Positions 33,494 to 42,860 are shown, counted from the stretch's first letter. The stretch: 64,000 bases of DNA from Io17-Chloro-G2 sp034420695 (GCA_034420695.1 DAOULB010000040.1:1-64000); one strand, 5' to 3'. A program made the numbers and translations. Notes: generated from the sequence alone by a model not told the origin.

Positions 33494-34738
33494 ATGTCCC
33501 GGGTAGCCGAACAAGACCCAGAAGTGGCCAAAGCTCTGGCCGACGAAGACCGCCGCCAGCGGGAGTGCATTGTCCTCATAGCCTCGGAGAACTATGCCAG
33601 CAAGGCGGTGCTGGAAGCCCAGTCCGGGGTGATGAACAACAAGTACGCGGAGGGTTATCCGGGCCGGCGCTACTACGGCGGGTGCGAACACGTGGACGTG
33701 GTGGAGAACCTGGCCATTCAGCGGGCCAAGGAGTTGTTTGACGCCGAACACGTGAACGTTCAACCCCACAGCGGCGCCCAGGCCAACATGGCCGCCTACT
33801 TTGCGCTGCTGGAGCCGGGCGACACAATCATGGGAATGAGGTTGGACCACGGCGGCCACCTGACCCACGGCGCCTCAGTCAACTTCTCCGGGAAGCTTTA
33901 CAACTTCGTGCCCTACGGCGTGGACCGGGACACGGAAGCAATCGATTATGACGAGGTGGAACGGTTGGCCTTGGAACACCGCCCCAAGGTGATAGTGGCC
34001 GGCTGCAGTTCCTACTCGCGAATCCTGGACTTTCCCCGGTTCAGGGCTATTGCCGACCAAGTTGACGCTATTTTGATGGTCGATATGGCCCACATCTCCG
34101 GGCTGGTGGCGGGCGGAGTCCACCCGTCGCCGGTGCCGCACGCCCAAGTCGTCACGTCCACCACCCAGAAGAGCCTGAGGGGCCCCCGGGGAGGCGTGAT
34201 CCTGTGCGACGAGGACTGGGGGCGGAAGACGGACTTTGCCGTGTTCCCCTTCGCCCAAGGCGGTCCATTCATGCACATCATAGCGGCAAAGGCGGTCTGC
34301 TTCGGTGAAGCCCTGCAACCCGCCTTCGCCAGGTACGCGTCACAAGTGGTTTCAAACTGCCAAACATTGGCCTACGAGCTGTCGGAAGCCGGTTTCAGGC
34401 TGGTGTCCGGGGGCACGGAGAACCACTTGGTGCTTGTGGACCTGACACCTATGGACCTCAACGGGCAGCAAGCCGAGACGGCTTTGGAAAGGGTGGGAAT
34501 AATAGCCAACAAGAATGCAATTCCCTACGACCCCAAGCCGCCGCGGGTGGCCAGCGGCCTGCGGCTGGGAACGCCGGCCATTACCAGCCGGGGGTTTGAC
34601 GAAGCGGCGGTTAAGCAGGTGGCGCAGCTTATTTTCAGGACCTTGGCGGATATCGAGAACCAGGAAGTACAGCGCAAGGTGGCGACTGAGGTCAAGGAAC
34701 TGACGTCCAGCTACCCTGTGCCGGGGATCGACCTGTAG
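33494..34738 (+). CDS. glyA: Serine hydroxymethyltransferase
   Basis: A 414-residue SHMT of the usual length. It converts serine and tetrahydrofolate to glycine and 5,10-methylene-THF using PLP. Family blocks seen: LIASENYASKAVLEAQSG, YAEGYPGRRYYGGCEHVD, NVQPHSGAQAN, the PLP-lysine region VVTSTTQKSLRGPRGG (Lys of TTQKSLRG) and LRLGTPAITSRG. The ATG at 33494 follows GGGAG by 5 nt and is downstream of the promoter; upstream in-frame codons are ignored. It is followed directly by the rpsF promoter. Confidence 0.95.
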   Translation: MSRVAEQDPEVAKALADEDRRQRECIVLIASENYASKAVLEAQSGVMNNKYAEGYPGRRYYGGCEHVDVVENLAIQRAKELFDAEHVNVQPHSGAQANMAAYFALLEPGDTIMGMRLDHGGHLTHGASVNFSGKLYNFVPYGVDRDTEAIDYDEVERLALEHRPKVIVAGCSSYSRILDFPRFRAIADQVDAILMVDMAHISGLVAGGVHPSPVPHAQVVTSTTQKSLRGPRGGVILCDEDWGRKTDFAVFPFAQGGPFMHIIAAKAVCFGEALQPAFARYASQVVSNCQTLAYELSEAGFRLVSGGTENHLVLVDLTPMDLNGQQAETALERVGIIANKNAIPYDPKPPRVASGLRLGTPAITSRGFDEAAVKQVAQLIFRTLADIENQEVQRKVATEVKELTSSYPVPGIDL

Positions 34739-34768
34739 TTGAGACGGAACTCCCCTCGATGCTATAAT
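34739..34768 (+). promoter_or_regulatory. Sigma70-type promoter for rpsF-ssb-rpsR
   Basis: TTGAGA (34739-34744), immediately after the glyA stop codon, and a perfect TATAAT (34763-34768), 18 bp apart. Confidence 0.75.
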
Positions 34769-34818
34769 CTTTTGACTCATTCGTATTTGCCCATTCGTAT
34801 TTGATAGAGGACTCCCCT

Positions 34819-35511
34819 TTGCGCCATTATGAGCTAGTAGTCGTTCTAAGCCCCATGCTGAACCAAGACCAAGCGGGCGACACTTGGGACCGCATCAAGG
34901 GCTTCATTACCAACCGGGCAGGTGAGATTACACACGAAGAGACTTGGGGCACCCGCAGGCTGGCATATTCCATCAAGAAGGGCCCATATCACTTCCAGGA
35001 AGGGAACTATCGGCTGACCCGGTTCAGCACCGAATCCCCCTTCAACATCGAACTGGAGACATTCCTGAAGCTGGACGAGCAGGTCCTGCGTTCTATGGTT
35101 GTGGCTACCGGGGCTCCGAAGCCGGTCACCGAGATGCCTCCGCCACCGCAACCGGTGGCTCCTGATACCCCAGCAGACCAGGTACCGGCAGAAGGAACAG
35201 TGGAAGCGGCCCCGGATGCCGCCGAGGCCGAGGCCCCCGAAGTTGCCGCGACACCGGTTGCAGAGGGTGGGGAGGCCGTATCAGAGGTAGAAACTCAGGC
35301 GCCCGAAGCCGCTGCGGAAACCGAGGAGCCAGCGGCCACGGAAGAGCCGGCGGCAGATACGGAAGAGCCGGCTGCGGAAGCGGAAGCAGCCCAAGACGAG
35401 TCCGAATTGGAGGCTCCGGCTGCCTCAGTGGATGAACCGGAGGCCGGAGAGCCTTCCGGAGAAGCCGAGGGCAGCGAGGAAGCCGGGGAACAGGAGACGC
35501 CCCAGGGGTAG
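34819..35511 (+). CDS. rpsF: Small-subunit ribosomal protein S6 with long acidic tail
   Basis: A 230-residue protein: the first about 100 residues are a normal S6 (RHYELVVVLSPMLNQDQ...TWGTRRLAYSIKKGPYHFQEGNYRL). The rest is an unusual tail of Ala, Glu and Pro (for example EEPAATEEPAADTEEPAAEAE), carrying strong negative charge. The TTG at 34819 is preferred since GAGG lies 8 nt upstream and it gives the standard S6 start (RHYEL); a TTG at 34801 would precede that box. Ssb and rpsR follow, the conserved bacterial order. Confidence 0.93.
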   Translation: MRHYELVVVLSPMLNQDQAGDTWDRIKGFITNRAGEITHEETWGTRRLAYSIKKGPYHFQEGNYRLTRFSTESPFNIELETFLKLDEQVLRSMVVATGAPKPVTEMPPPPQPVAPDTPADQVPAEGTVEAAPDAAEAEAPEVAATPVAEGGEAVSEVETQAPEAAAETEEPAATEEPAADTEEPAAEAEAAQDESELEAPAASVDEPEAGEPSGEAEGSEEAGEQETPQG

Positions 35512-35520
35512 GGGGAGCGG

Positions 35521-35946
35521 TTGAACAAAATCATAGTGATTGGAAACCTGGGACGGGACCCGGAAATGCGGTACACGCCCAACGGGCAGGGCGTCACCTC
35601 TTTTTCGATCGCTTCCACTCGCAGGTACACCACCTCCTCAGGTGACCGGAGAGAAGAGACCGAGTGGTTCAACGTCAGCGCTTGGGGCCGACTGGGAGAG
35701 ACCTGCAACCAGTACCTGACCAAGGGACGCCAAGTGTACGTTGAGGGGCGCCTCAGGAGCAGGAGCTACGAGGGGCGCGACGGACAGACCCGGTTCGTCA
35801 ATGAAATCAACGCAACCGACATTCATTTCTTGAGCCAAGGCCAGGGGATGGGTGGACAGGGGGGCAGCCCCTACGGCCCCAGCGAAGAACCTGCAGGTAT
35901 GGGCGAATACGGCGGTATGGACGAAGTGGACGACCTGCCCTTTTAG
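35521..35946 (+). CDS. ssb: Single-stranded DNA-binding protein
   Basis: A 141-residue SSB: an OB-fold (KIIVIGNLGRDPEMRYTPNGQGVTSFSIA...FNVSAWGRLGETCNQYLTKGRQVYVEG) and a short linker ending in the acidic tip MDEVDDLPF, which binds partner proteins of replication and repair. The gene uses a TTG start after a GGGGGAG box and sits 9 bp after rpsF. The linker is shorter than in many SSBs. It is cotranscribed with rpsF and rpsR. Confidence 0.95.
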   Translation: MNKIIVIGNLGRDPEMRYTPNGQGVTSFSIASTRRYTTSSGDRREETEWFNVSAWGRLGETCNQYLTKGRQVYVEGRLRSRSYEGRDGQTRFVNEINATDIHFLSQGQGMGGQGGSPYGPSEEPAGMGEYGGMDEVDDLPF

Positions 35947-36030
35947 CAGCCAGTAGCCACCCGTATTGAATGCAATCAAGATAGTCGGAACGTTCCAGTC
36001 AAAGACGTTTAGAGAAGGGAAAGGAGCTCA

Positions 36031-36363
36031 ATGACAACCCCAGCACCTAGACCACCCGGACCCCGTCCCCCGGGCAGAGGCGGTCCCGGAGGCGGCCGCT
36101 TTGGAGGCCGGGGCCGAGGCAGGTATCCGCCCAGGCGGCGGGTCTGCTCCTTCTGCGTGGAACACATCAAGGAAATCGACTACAAAGACGTGGAGAGAAT
36201 CAGGCGCTTTGTATCCGACCGGGCCAAGATTGAGCCCCGCCGGAGGACGGGTGTCTGCGCCAAGCACCAGAGGGCCCTGAGGCTGGCAATCCAGCGGGCC
36301 AGGCACTTGGCTTTGCTCCCGTTCGTGCCATTCCAGGCCAGCGCCGCAGCGTTACGCCGCTAG
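36031..36363 (+). CDS. rpsR: Small-subunit ribosomal protein S18 with Gly/Arg-rich N-terminus
   Basis: A 110-residue S18. The core has CSFCVEHIKEIDYKDVERIRRFVSDRAKIEPRRRTGVCAKHQRALRLAIQRARHLALLPF, with zinc-type cysteines (CSFC and a later C). The first 35 residues are an added Pro/Gly/Arg tail (PRPPGRGGPGGGRFGGRGRGRY) not present in E. coli S18. GGAG lies close upstream of the ATG. Third gene of the rpsF-ssb-rpsR unit. Confidence 0.95.
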   Translation: MTTPAPRPPGPRPPGRGGPGGGRFGGRGRGRYPPRRRVCSFCVEHIKEIDYKDVERIRRFVSDRAKIEPRRRTGVCAKHQRALRLAIQRARHLALLPFVPFQASAAALRR

Positions 36364-36471
36364 CCTGCACAGGGCGCTGATTTTGACCCCTCAACCAGCG
36401 CGCCGGCCCACCGGATTCCGCGGATCCCCGGAATGACCAACCGGCGGCGCTAATACCCCCGAGGTTGGGTT

Positions 36472-37605
36472 ATGGCTTTCCCATGGAACCGTCGCGGCGG
36501 CGCTGCAGAAGAGGTACTACCTTCCCAACGCCGCCGCCGCGCCCAGTCCCGCCGCGACCGTCAAGAGGCGCGGGCACAGGAGTCCTCCCGGGCCGACAGA
36601 GAAAGGACACACCAGAGGATGGTGTGGGCCGTGGGCGCCGGCTTGGTGTTGATTATCATTGCCGTGGTGGCAGCGGGCTACTATGACAAGTACTTCAGAC
36701 CTCCCCGGGTTTGGGCCGGCAGCGTCAGGGACGTAGAGTTTACAATGGGCGACTTGGTCCAGCGGATCAGGGTGCTCCAGGGAATAACCGGCGAAGTCGA
36801 CCTCAGCATCATTCCCTTTCAATACCTCCAAGACCTTCTCAATGCCGAAGTGGTGCGCCAAGCCTCTCCTGGCTTGGGTATCGAGGTGACCGATGCGGAA
36901 GTGGATGAAGCGCTGAAGGCCCAGTTCCTGCCACAAGCGGCCCCCGGAGAGGAGACCGACCCAGGGCAGTTGGAGCAGGAGTTTGAGCAAGCTTACAGCG
37001 AGTTCCTCACCCGCACCGGCCTTTCAGACGAGGACTTCAAGGGAATCGTCAGGGAGCGGCTGGCGCAATTCGAGCTGCAGGCAATCCTGGGGCAGACCAT
37101 AGAGCAGTCCCAGGAGCAGGTTGAGGTGGGCTGGATTCGATTGGAGTCTGCAGGACGGTTGAACCCGGACGAGGTGAGAGAACGGCTGGAGATTGAGGAG
37201 TTCCCTGTGGTTGCAGCGGAGGTAGCCGCTCCCGCCGGATTTGCCAACGACGAAGGCTACGTGGGCTGGGTGCCCCGGGGCGCCTTCCCGGAGATAGAAC
37301 CGGGGCTTTTCGGTGATGCTGAAAGGGAAATTCCTCCCCCTGTAGAGGGGAGCATCAGCCAACCGTTTTATACCAGCAACGGGGTTTACATAATCCGGAT
37401 AATTTCAGGTCCGGAAGAAAGGGACCTCTCAGGCCTGATGAGGGCCAAGCTCAACGGAGAACTGGTTAACCAGTGGTTTGCGAAGCAACTGGACCAAGGA
37501 GCCAACGAGGGATGGTTGCGGATGAATTTCAACAGCGAGTGGTACGAGTGGGTGGCTGACCAAGTGGACATCAGTACTCCTCGGGACCGGTTCCCCTCGG
37601 GATAG
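36472..37605 (+). CDS. Membrane-anchored SurA/PrsA-like peptidyl-prolyl isomerase
   Basis: A 377-residue protein: a basic cytoplasmic head (about 1-48, Arg-rich), one membrane helix (WAVGAGLVLIIIAVVAAGYY, about 51-70), then an extracytoplasmic part with a SurA-N-like region (LVQRIRVLQGI...LLNAEVVRQASPGLGIEVTDAEVDEALKAQF) and a parvulin-like C-terminal region (EGYVGWVPRGAFPEIEPGLF...ISQPFYTSNGVYIIRI). This suggests a secretion chaperone or foldase anchored in the membrane. It lies between the rpsR unit and hom. Confidence 0.8.
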   Translation: MAFPWNRRGGAAEEVLPSQRRRRAQSRRDRQEARAQESSRADRERTHQRMVWAVGAGLVLIIIAVVAAGYYDKYFRPPRVWAGSVRDVEFTMGDLVQRIRVLQGITGEVDLSIIPFQYLQDLLNAEVVRQASPGLGIEVTDAEVDEALKAQFLPQAAPGEETDPGQLEQEFEQAYSEFLTRTGLSDEDFKGIVRERLAQFELQAILGQTIEQSQEQVEVGWIRLESAGRLNPDEVRERLEIEEFPVVAAEVAAPAGFANDEGYVGWVPRGAFPEIEPGLFGDAEREIPPPVEGSISQPFYTSNGVYIIRIISGPEERDLSGLMRAKLNGELVNQWFAKQLDQGANEGWLRMNFNSEWYEWVADQVDISTPRDRFPSG

Positions 37606-37659
37606 CAACCCTGCAAGCACAGAAGCACCAAAAGGCGGAAACGGAGCGGCCGGGCCCTG

Positions 37660-38961
37660 TTGAGTAATGCCAGCGAAATAAAGGTGGGCCTGATGGGCCT
37701 GGGGGTGGTTGGAGCCGGAGTGGCTGCAGCGTTGGAAGACCAGGCCGACGCTATACATAGCAAGACCGGCGTTGCGCTGAAGTTGAAAAAGGCGCTGGTG
37801 AGAAACGCCGCCAAGCAACGGGACCCAGGTTTGGCCCAAGGCGTGCTCACCACCAATCCGGAAGAGATACTGGACGACGATGAGGTACAAATCGTCGTGG
37901 AGGTTATCGGGGGCTTCGACCCGGCGTCAGAGTACCTGAAACGAGCGCTGACCGCCGGCAAGCACGTAGTGACGGCCAACAAGGAAGTGATGGCCCAAGT
38001 GGGGCCGGAGCTATCGGGCTTGGCGGAGAAGCATGGGGTCAGCCTGCTGTACGAAGCGAGCGTCGGCGGCGGCATTCCAATCGTCGGTTGCTTGATGAAC
38101 GAATTGCTGGCCAACGACGTTTTTTCCATCCGCGGGATAATCAACGGCACCACCAATTACATCCTGACCAGGATGGCCCAGCAGCACACCAGTTTCGAGC
38201 AGGCCCTCCGGGAAGCGCAGGAACTGGGGTACGCCGAGGCCGATCCCACTTCCGACATTGAAGGATTTGACGCCGGCTTCAAGCTGGCGATTCTTTCGTC
38301 CTTGGCCTACCACCACCGGGTGTCCCCCGAGGACATCTACCGGCAGGGGATTGCCTCCTTGGAGGCCAAGGACTTCCGGTACGCAGACGAGTTGGGCTAT
38401 GCCATCAAGTCCCTGGCCATTGCAACAATGGAAGGTGATACCATTCAAGCCAGGCTCTACCCGGCGCTGGTGCCGCTGGAGCATATGTTGGCCAAGGTGG
38501 ATGGCGTGTACAATGCGGTGGAGGTTGAGGGCAGCCTGTCCGGGAAGGTGCTGTTTCACGGGATGGGCGCCGGCAGGGAACCTACTACCAGCGCAGTGGT
38601 TGGCGACCTGATAGAGGCGGCGCGGCGCATAGCGGCACACAGCCCGCCAACGCCGCAAGTGCAGCAGCGGCGGCAACTGAGGATTGAGCCGATAGACGAC
38701 TTGGAGAGCCGGTACTACCTGCGGCTGACTGTTGCCGACCGCCCGGGGGTCCTGGCGCAAATAGCCCGGGTGTTTGGAGACGGCGGCATCAGCTTGGCTT
38801 CGGTGTTGCAGAAGGACAGCGACCCGGTGGAACAAACCGCCGAGATAGTTATCACCACCCACTTGGCACGGGAGGCTTCGGTCCAAGGTTCATTGGGACA
38901 ACTGGCGGGCCTCTCGGTGGTGTCCAGAATTGACAACCTTTTGCGAATAGAACCCGCCTAG
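37660..38961 (+). CDS. hom: Homoserine dehydrogenase
   Basis: A 433-residue homoserine dehydrogenase, which reduces aspartate semialdehyde to homoserine. NAD(P) motif GLGVVGAG, catalytic region VTANKEVMAQ...LLYEASVGGGIPI, the GIINGTTNYILTRM motif and DIEGFDAGFKLAILSSLAYHHRV are all present. The last 75 residues form an ACT domain (YYLRLTVADRPGVLAQIARVFGD), the usual threonine feedback site. The TTG start is inferred; the ribosome site is weak. threonine synthase follows 58 bp downstream, which confirms the pathway. Confidence 0.95.
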   Translation: MSNASEIKVGLMGLGVVGAGVAAALEDQADAIHSKTGVALKLKKALVRNAAKQRDPGLAQGVLTTNPEEILDDDEVQIVVEVIGGFDPASEYLKRALTAGKHVVTANKEVMAQVGPELSGLAEKHGVSLLYEASVGGGIPIVGCLMNELLANDVFSIRGIINGTTNYILTRMAQQHTSFEQALREAQELGYAEADPTSDIEGFDAGFKLAILSSLAYHHRVSPEDIYRQGIASLEAKDFRYADELGYAIKSLAIATMEGDTIQARLYPALVPLEHMLAKVDGVYNAVEVEGSLSGKVLFHGMGAGREPTTSAVVGDLIEAARRIAAHSPPTPQVQQRRQLRIEPIDDLESRYYLRLTVADRPGVLAQIARVFGDGGISLASVLQKDSDPVEQTAEIVITTHLAREASVQGSLGQLAGLSVVSRIDNLLRIEPA

Positions 38962-39019
38962 AATCCCCGTATAGAATCATAGAAGCCGGTAGGTAGGATT
39001 CAGCACTCACCAGATTAGT

Positions 39020-40081
39020 ATGGGCGCCGGTGTATTACGAAAGTACAAGGAGTTTTTGCCGTTAGGCGAATCAACTCCCTTACCCTCCCTGGGTGAGGGG
39101 GAGACCCCCTTGGTCAAGTCCAACCGCTTGGGCCCCGCATTGGGCTGTTCCGGACTGTATTTCAAGCTGGAAGGGTGCAACCCCACCGGTTCCTTCAAGG
39201 ACAGGGGCATGGTGATGGCGATCGCCAAGGCCCTGGAAGAAGGGAGCAGGGCCGTAATGTGCGCATCCACCGGCAACACCAGCGCCTCGGCAGCCGCCTA
39301 CGCAGCCCATTATGACCTTCCGGCAATGGTGCTTATACCGAAGGGCGAAGTGGCCATGGGCAAGCTGGCCCAAGCAATGGCCTATGGCGCCACGGTGATT
39401 ACCATAAACGGCAACTTCGACGCAGCCCTGGCCATGGTGCGAGACTTCACAACCAAGCACGAGGTCACCTTGGTCAATTCCCTCAATCCGAACCGAATTG
39501 AGGGCCAGAAGACCGGGGCATTCGAGATTGTGGACGACTTGGGCGACGCTCCGGACTTCGTATTCATTCCGGTGGGCAACGCCGGGAATATCACCGCCTA
39601 TTGGAAGGGGTTCAAGGAATACAAGACAGCCGGGCACAGCAAGAAACTGCCACAGATGATGGGCTTTCAAGCGGAAGGGGCGGCGCCCATAGTAAAGGGC
39701 TACTCCATTGCCAACCCCCAGACCATCGCCTCGGCCATCCGCATCGGCAATCCGGCAAGCTGGCAGTCCGCCTTGGCCGCCAGGGATGAGTCGGTAGGAG
39801 TTATCGATTCGGTCACCGACGACGAAATCCTGGAGGCCTACCGGATGACGGCCACCATGGAAGGGATTTTCTGCGAGCCCGCCTCGGCGGCTGCGGTGGC
39901 CGGGCTGATCAAATTGCACCGCCAAGGACTGAACCTTTCGGACCGGGAGGTGGTCTGCATCATCACGGGCAATGGACTGAAGGACCCGGACTTGGCCGTG
40001 ACCAGCGCCGAAGCCCAGGTAATCGAAGTCGAACCCACCATGGAAGCCTTGGAGCAGATAGCATCGGCCAAGAACCTATGA
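39020..40081 (+). CDS. thrC: Threonine synthase
   Basis: A 353-residue PLP enzyme that converts phosphohomoserine to threonine. The PLP lysine sits in PTGSFKDRGMV; the phosphate-binding loop and MCASTGNTSASAAAYAAHY are typical of the short (ThrC type 2) form. The opening GAGVLRKYKEFLPLGESTPLPSLGEGETPLV is standard. Its TGA overlaps the ATG of folE by 4 bp. It follows hom; homoserine kinase is not in this cluster. Confidence 0.95.
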   Translation: MGAGVLRKYKEFLPLGESTPLPSLGEGETPLVKSNRLGPALGCSGLYFKLEGCNPTGSFKDRGMVMAIAKALEEGSRAVMCASTGNTSASAAAYAAHYDLPAMVLIPKGEVAMGKLAQAMAYGATVITINGNFDAALAMVRDFTTKHEVTLVNSLNPNRIEGQKTGAFEIVDDLGDAPDFVFIPVGNAGNITAYWKGFKEYKTAGHSKKLPQMMGFQAEGAAPIVKGYSIANPQTIASAIRIGNPASWQSALAARDESVGVIDSVTDDEILEAYRMTATMEGIFCEPASAAAVAGLIKLHRQGLNLSDREVVCIITGNGLKDPDLAVTSAEAQVIEVEPTMEALEQIASAKNL

Positions 40082-40656
40082 CCGTTGACGGCTCCCCCGC
40101 CGGTAGGCAACAGTTGGAGAAGGCGGTTGCCTCCATACTGGTTGCTCTCGGAGAAGACCCCCAGCGGGAGGGGCTGCAGGACACGCCCAAGCGTGTTGCT
40201 GAAATGTACGGCGAACTGCTGGGGTGCACGGGACTGGACCCTGGAGTGGAGATAGACGCCGTGTTCGAGACTGACAGTCCCGACCCGGTGGTGCTGAAGG
40301 GACTGCCCTTCTATTCGATGTGCGAGCACCACATGCTGCCCTTCTTCGGCGTGGCCCGGCTTGGCTACGTGCCGGACGGCCGAATCGCCGGTTTGAGCAA
40401 GCTGGCCAGGGCCGTGGCAACGGCCTCCAAGAGGCTGCAGGTGCAGGAGCGGCTCACCAGCCAAGTTGCCGACGCCATCTGCCAGGTCCTGCAACCCAGG
40501 GGAACGGTCGTTGAACTGGAGGCGGAGCATCTGTGCATGTCGATGCGAGGAATCGAAAAACCGGGAAACAGGGTGGTCACTACGGCGGTCAGGGGAGACT
40601 TCAAGGGTTGCGCCGTCGACGCGCATGGATTGCTTTCAATCATGAGGACGAACTAG
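40078..40656 (+). CDS. folE: GTP cyclohydrolase I
   Basis: A 192-residue GTP cyclohydrolase I of usual length; it makes dihydroneopterin triphosphate for folate. Zinc and substrate residues are in place: C82-E-H84-H85 (SMCEHHMLPFFG), and C153 (EHLCMSMRG). KLARAVATASKRLQVQERLTSQVADAI is the signature helix. It overlaps thrC by 4 bp (ATGA), so it is translationally coupled to the threonine genes. Confidence 0.96.
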   Translation: MTVDGSPAGRQQLEKAVASILVALGEDPQREGLQDTPKRVAEMYGELLGCTGLDPGVEIDAVFETDSPDPVVLKGLPFYSMCEHHMLPFFGVARLGYVPDGRIAGLSKLARAVATASKRLQVQERLTSQVADAICQVLQPRGTVVELEAEHLCMSMRGIEKPGNRVVTTAVRGDFKGCAVDAHGLLSIMRTN

Positions 40657-40659
40657 TCA

Positions 40660-41652
40660 ATGGAATCTTCTTCCATTCAATGCATGCCTCTGAATTCCTT
40701 CGGGCAGATTACCGACCAATGGCAGGAGGTGCTGTCGGACTCTCCGGTGAACACTCTCTTTCTCACCCCCGAGTGGCAGGAAGCGTGGTGGGAGATCTTC
40801 GGCGAAGGAAGGAGCTTGGCGGGCTTTTACCTGACCGGGCCGGAGGGAGTGACCGCGGTGGCCCCGTTGGCCCGGAGCGGCGACACCCTGTCCTTCGTCG
40901 GCAGCCAGGACACCGTCGACTACAACGACTTCATGGTGCGGCCCGGTTACGAGACGCCCTTGTATGAAGCCCTGCTGACCTCCATGGAGGAACAGCAGTG
41001 CGATTCCATTGAACTGGCTTCATTGAAAGAGGACTCTCCCACATTGGAACACCTGCCGGAATTGGCGCGGAAGCGGGGACTGGCTGTTTCCATCGAAGAG
41101 GAGGACGTGGCCTCCGGCATAGCTTTGCCCGACAGCTGGGACGCCTATCTTGGTCTGCTGTCCAAGAAGGACAGGCATGAACTCCGGCGCAAGTTCCGGA
41201 GGTTGCAGAGTCTGCCCGATTATCGCTGGTACAGCTTGGACGAGCCCGAGCAGGTGGCCTCCCGGCTGGATGAATTCATCGACCTGATGAAGATGAGCAA
41301 GCCGGACAAGGACGAGTTCATGACTTCCGGCCGAGAGGATTTCTTTCACCGGATGTCCCAGCGAATGGCGCAGGCGGGGATGCTGCGCTTGTTCTTCATG
41401 GAAGTGGAGGGCAGCCCGGTAGCCACCAGCCTGTGCTTCGACTATGACTCTTCCCGGCTGCTCTACAACAGCGGCTACAATCCCGAGTTCAATCACTACA
41501 GCGTAGGGCTGTTGCTCAACGCTCTGTGCCTTAACGGCGCTATCGAAGAAGGCTTGGGCTATTTCGACTTCCTCCGGGGACCGGAACCATACAAGGCCCA
41601 CTTGGGTGGAAAGCAGCACACACTCTACCAGATGGTGGTAAGCAGGACTTGA
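40660..41652 (+). CDS. CelD/BcsL-type GNAT acetyltransferase (FemAB-like fold)
   Basis: A 330-residue protein with two GNAT-like halves, as in the Acetyltransf_6/CelD group that includes FemAB-type peptidyl transferases. Seen: FLTPEWQEAWWEIFGEG, VAPLARSGDTLSFVGSQDTVDYNDFMV, KDRHELRRKFRRLQ, and the C-terminal LNGAIEEGLGYFDFLRGPEPYKAHLG. It may acetylate or acylate a sugar or peptide. It is 3 bp past folE and overlaps the glycosyltransferase by 4 bp, so it is in the same unit. Confidence 0.75.
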   Translation: MESSSIQCMPLNSFGQITDQWQEVLSDSPVNTLFLTPEWQEAWWEIFGEGRSLAGFYLTGPEGVTAVAPLARSGDTLSFVGSQDTVDYNDFMVRPGYETPLYEALLTSMEEQQCDSIELASLKEDSPTLEHLPELARKRGLAVSIEEEDVASGIALPDSWDAYLGLLSKKDRHELRRKFRRLQSLPDYRWYSLDEPEQVASRLDEFIDLMKMSKPDKDEFMTSGREDFFHRMSQRMAQAGMLRLFFMEVEGSPVATSLCFDYDSSRLLYNSGYNPEFNHYSVGLLLNALCLNGAIEEGLGYFDFLRGPEPYKAHLGGKQHTLYQMVVSRT

Positions 41653-42860
41653 CCATCGAAAGGGCTGCTTTAATCAGTTTCCACGCCTGTCCGATGGCCC
41701 CGCTTGGCCAGGGCAAGGCCGGTGGAATGAACGTGTACGTGCGGAACTTGGCGGTTGCCCTGGGCAGGCAGGGCGTCCACGTGGACGTGTTTACCAGAGA
41801 GCACGACGAACCACTGGACGGCATCGAGACCATCGGCCCCAATGCCCGGGTGGTGCACCTGCCGGGCGGCCCCATTGACCTTCCTTTACACCGGATGTAC
41901 GAGCAGCTTCCCTGCTTCCTGGAAGAGATCGAAGACTTTCGAATTACCAACCGCTTGGACTACCAGGTTGTCCACTCCCACTACTGGTTGTCCGGGTGGC
42001 TGGGACACCGTTTGGCGGAGCGACTGGGTGTCCCTCATGTCGTGACGTACCACACGGCGGCCTTGATCAAGACCCAGTCCCGGACGGGCGAAGACGAGCC
42101 TGAGGTCCGCCGCACGGTGGAAGAGGACCTGGCAAGGTCGGCCAGCCGGATAATCGGGTTCAGTCCCCACGAGAGGGACTCCTTGGTGCGGCTTTACGGG
42201 GCCGAAGCCTCTCGGGTCAAACTGGTCCCCTGCGGCGTGGACTTGCACCGGTTCAACCCCGTGGACCGGAAGGAGGCCAAGCAGAGACTGGGGCTTAACG
42301 GCGAGAAGGTGGTGCTGTTCGTGGGCCGGTTGGAGCCGTTGAAGGGAGTGGACCTGCTCTTGCACTCGACCGCCCGGATGGACGTAAGGGACGAACTCAA
42401 GGTGCTGGTAGTGGGCGGAGCGGAAGAAGGCAATAACGAGATGCGGCGGCTGCAAGGCATGGCCAGGGACTTGAGCGTAGAGAGGACGGTTGTCTTCACC
42501 GGCAGGGTGGACCAGTCGGAGTTACCCTTCTATTACAGCGCCGCCGACGTGTACGTGATGCCTTCCTATTATGAAAGCTTCGGTCTTTCGGCCTTGGAAG
42601 CCATGGCCTGCGGTACTCCGGTTATAGCGGCGCGAGTGGGGGGGCTTTCATCCTTGGTACACCACGGTCATACGGGGTACCTCAAGTCTTGGCGCTGCCC
42701 AGAGAGCTTTGCCAACTCGCTGGAAATGATTCTTGCCAGCCGGGACCTGCGAGAGAGCATGGGCAGGGCGGCCCGCCGCAGGGCCGAGGAAATGAGCTGG
42801 GAGAGGGTGGCGGCCGAGATTGAGCAGGTCTACGGAGCCGCGACGTCGGAGAGTCATTAG
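41649..42860 (+). CDS. GT4 glycosyltransferase, MshA-like
   Basis: A 403-residue two-domain GT4 enzyme. The N-terminal MAPLGQGKAGGMNVYVRNLAVALGRQGVHVDVFTR, VVHSHYWLSGWLG and VTYHTAALIKTQ are strikingly like MshA (D-inositol-3-phosphate N-acetylglucosaminyltransferase) and sucrose-phosphate synthase relatives. The C-terminal donor site has VPCGVDLHRFNPVDR, FVGRLEPLKGVDLLL and the E-x7-E motif ESFGLSALEAMACG. A TTG start overlaps the acetyltransferase stop. MshB- and MshD-like proteins are encoded within 1.3 kb, so a low-molecular-weight thiol or another glycoside is possible; the acceptor is unproven. Confidence 0.82.
   Translation: MTIERAALISFHACPMAPLGQGKAGGMNVYVRNLAVALGRQGVHVDVFTREHDEPLDGIETIGPNARVVHLPGGPIDLPLHRMYEQLPCFLEEIEDFRITNRLDYQVVHSHYWLSGWLGHRLAERLGVPHVVTYHTAALIKTQSRTGEDEPEVRRTVEEDLARSASRIIGFSPHERDSLVRLYGAEASRVKLVPCGVDLHRFNPVDRKEAKQRLGLNGEKVVLFVGRLEPLKGVDLLLHSTARMDVRDELKVLVVGGAEEGNNEMRRLQGMARDLSVERTVVFTGRVDQSELPFYYSAADVYVMPSYYESFGLSALEAMACGTPVIAARVGGLSSLVHHGHTGYLKSWRCPESFANSLEMILASRDLRESMGRAARRRAEEMSWERVAAEIEQVYGAATSESH

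Noticed and set aside
36031..36140. S18 N-terminal extension as a misplaced start
   Set aside because: An ATG with a GGAG box lies at 36031 and no later start with a ribosome site exists, so the Gly/Arg-rich extension appears real.
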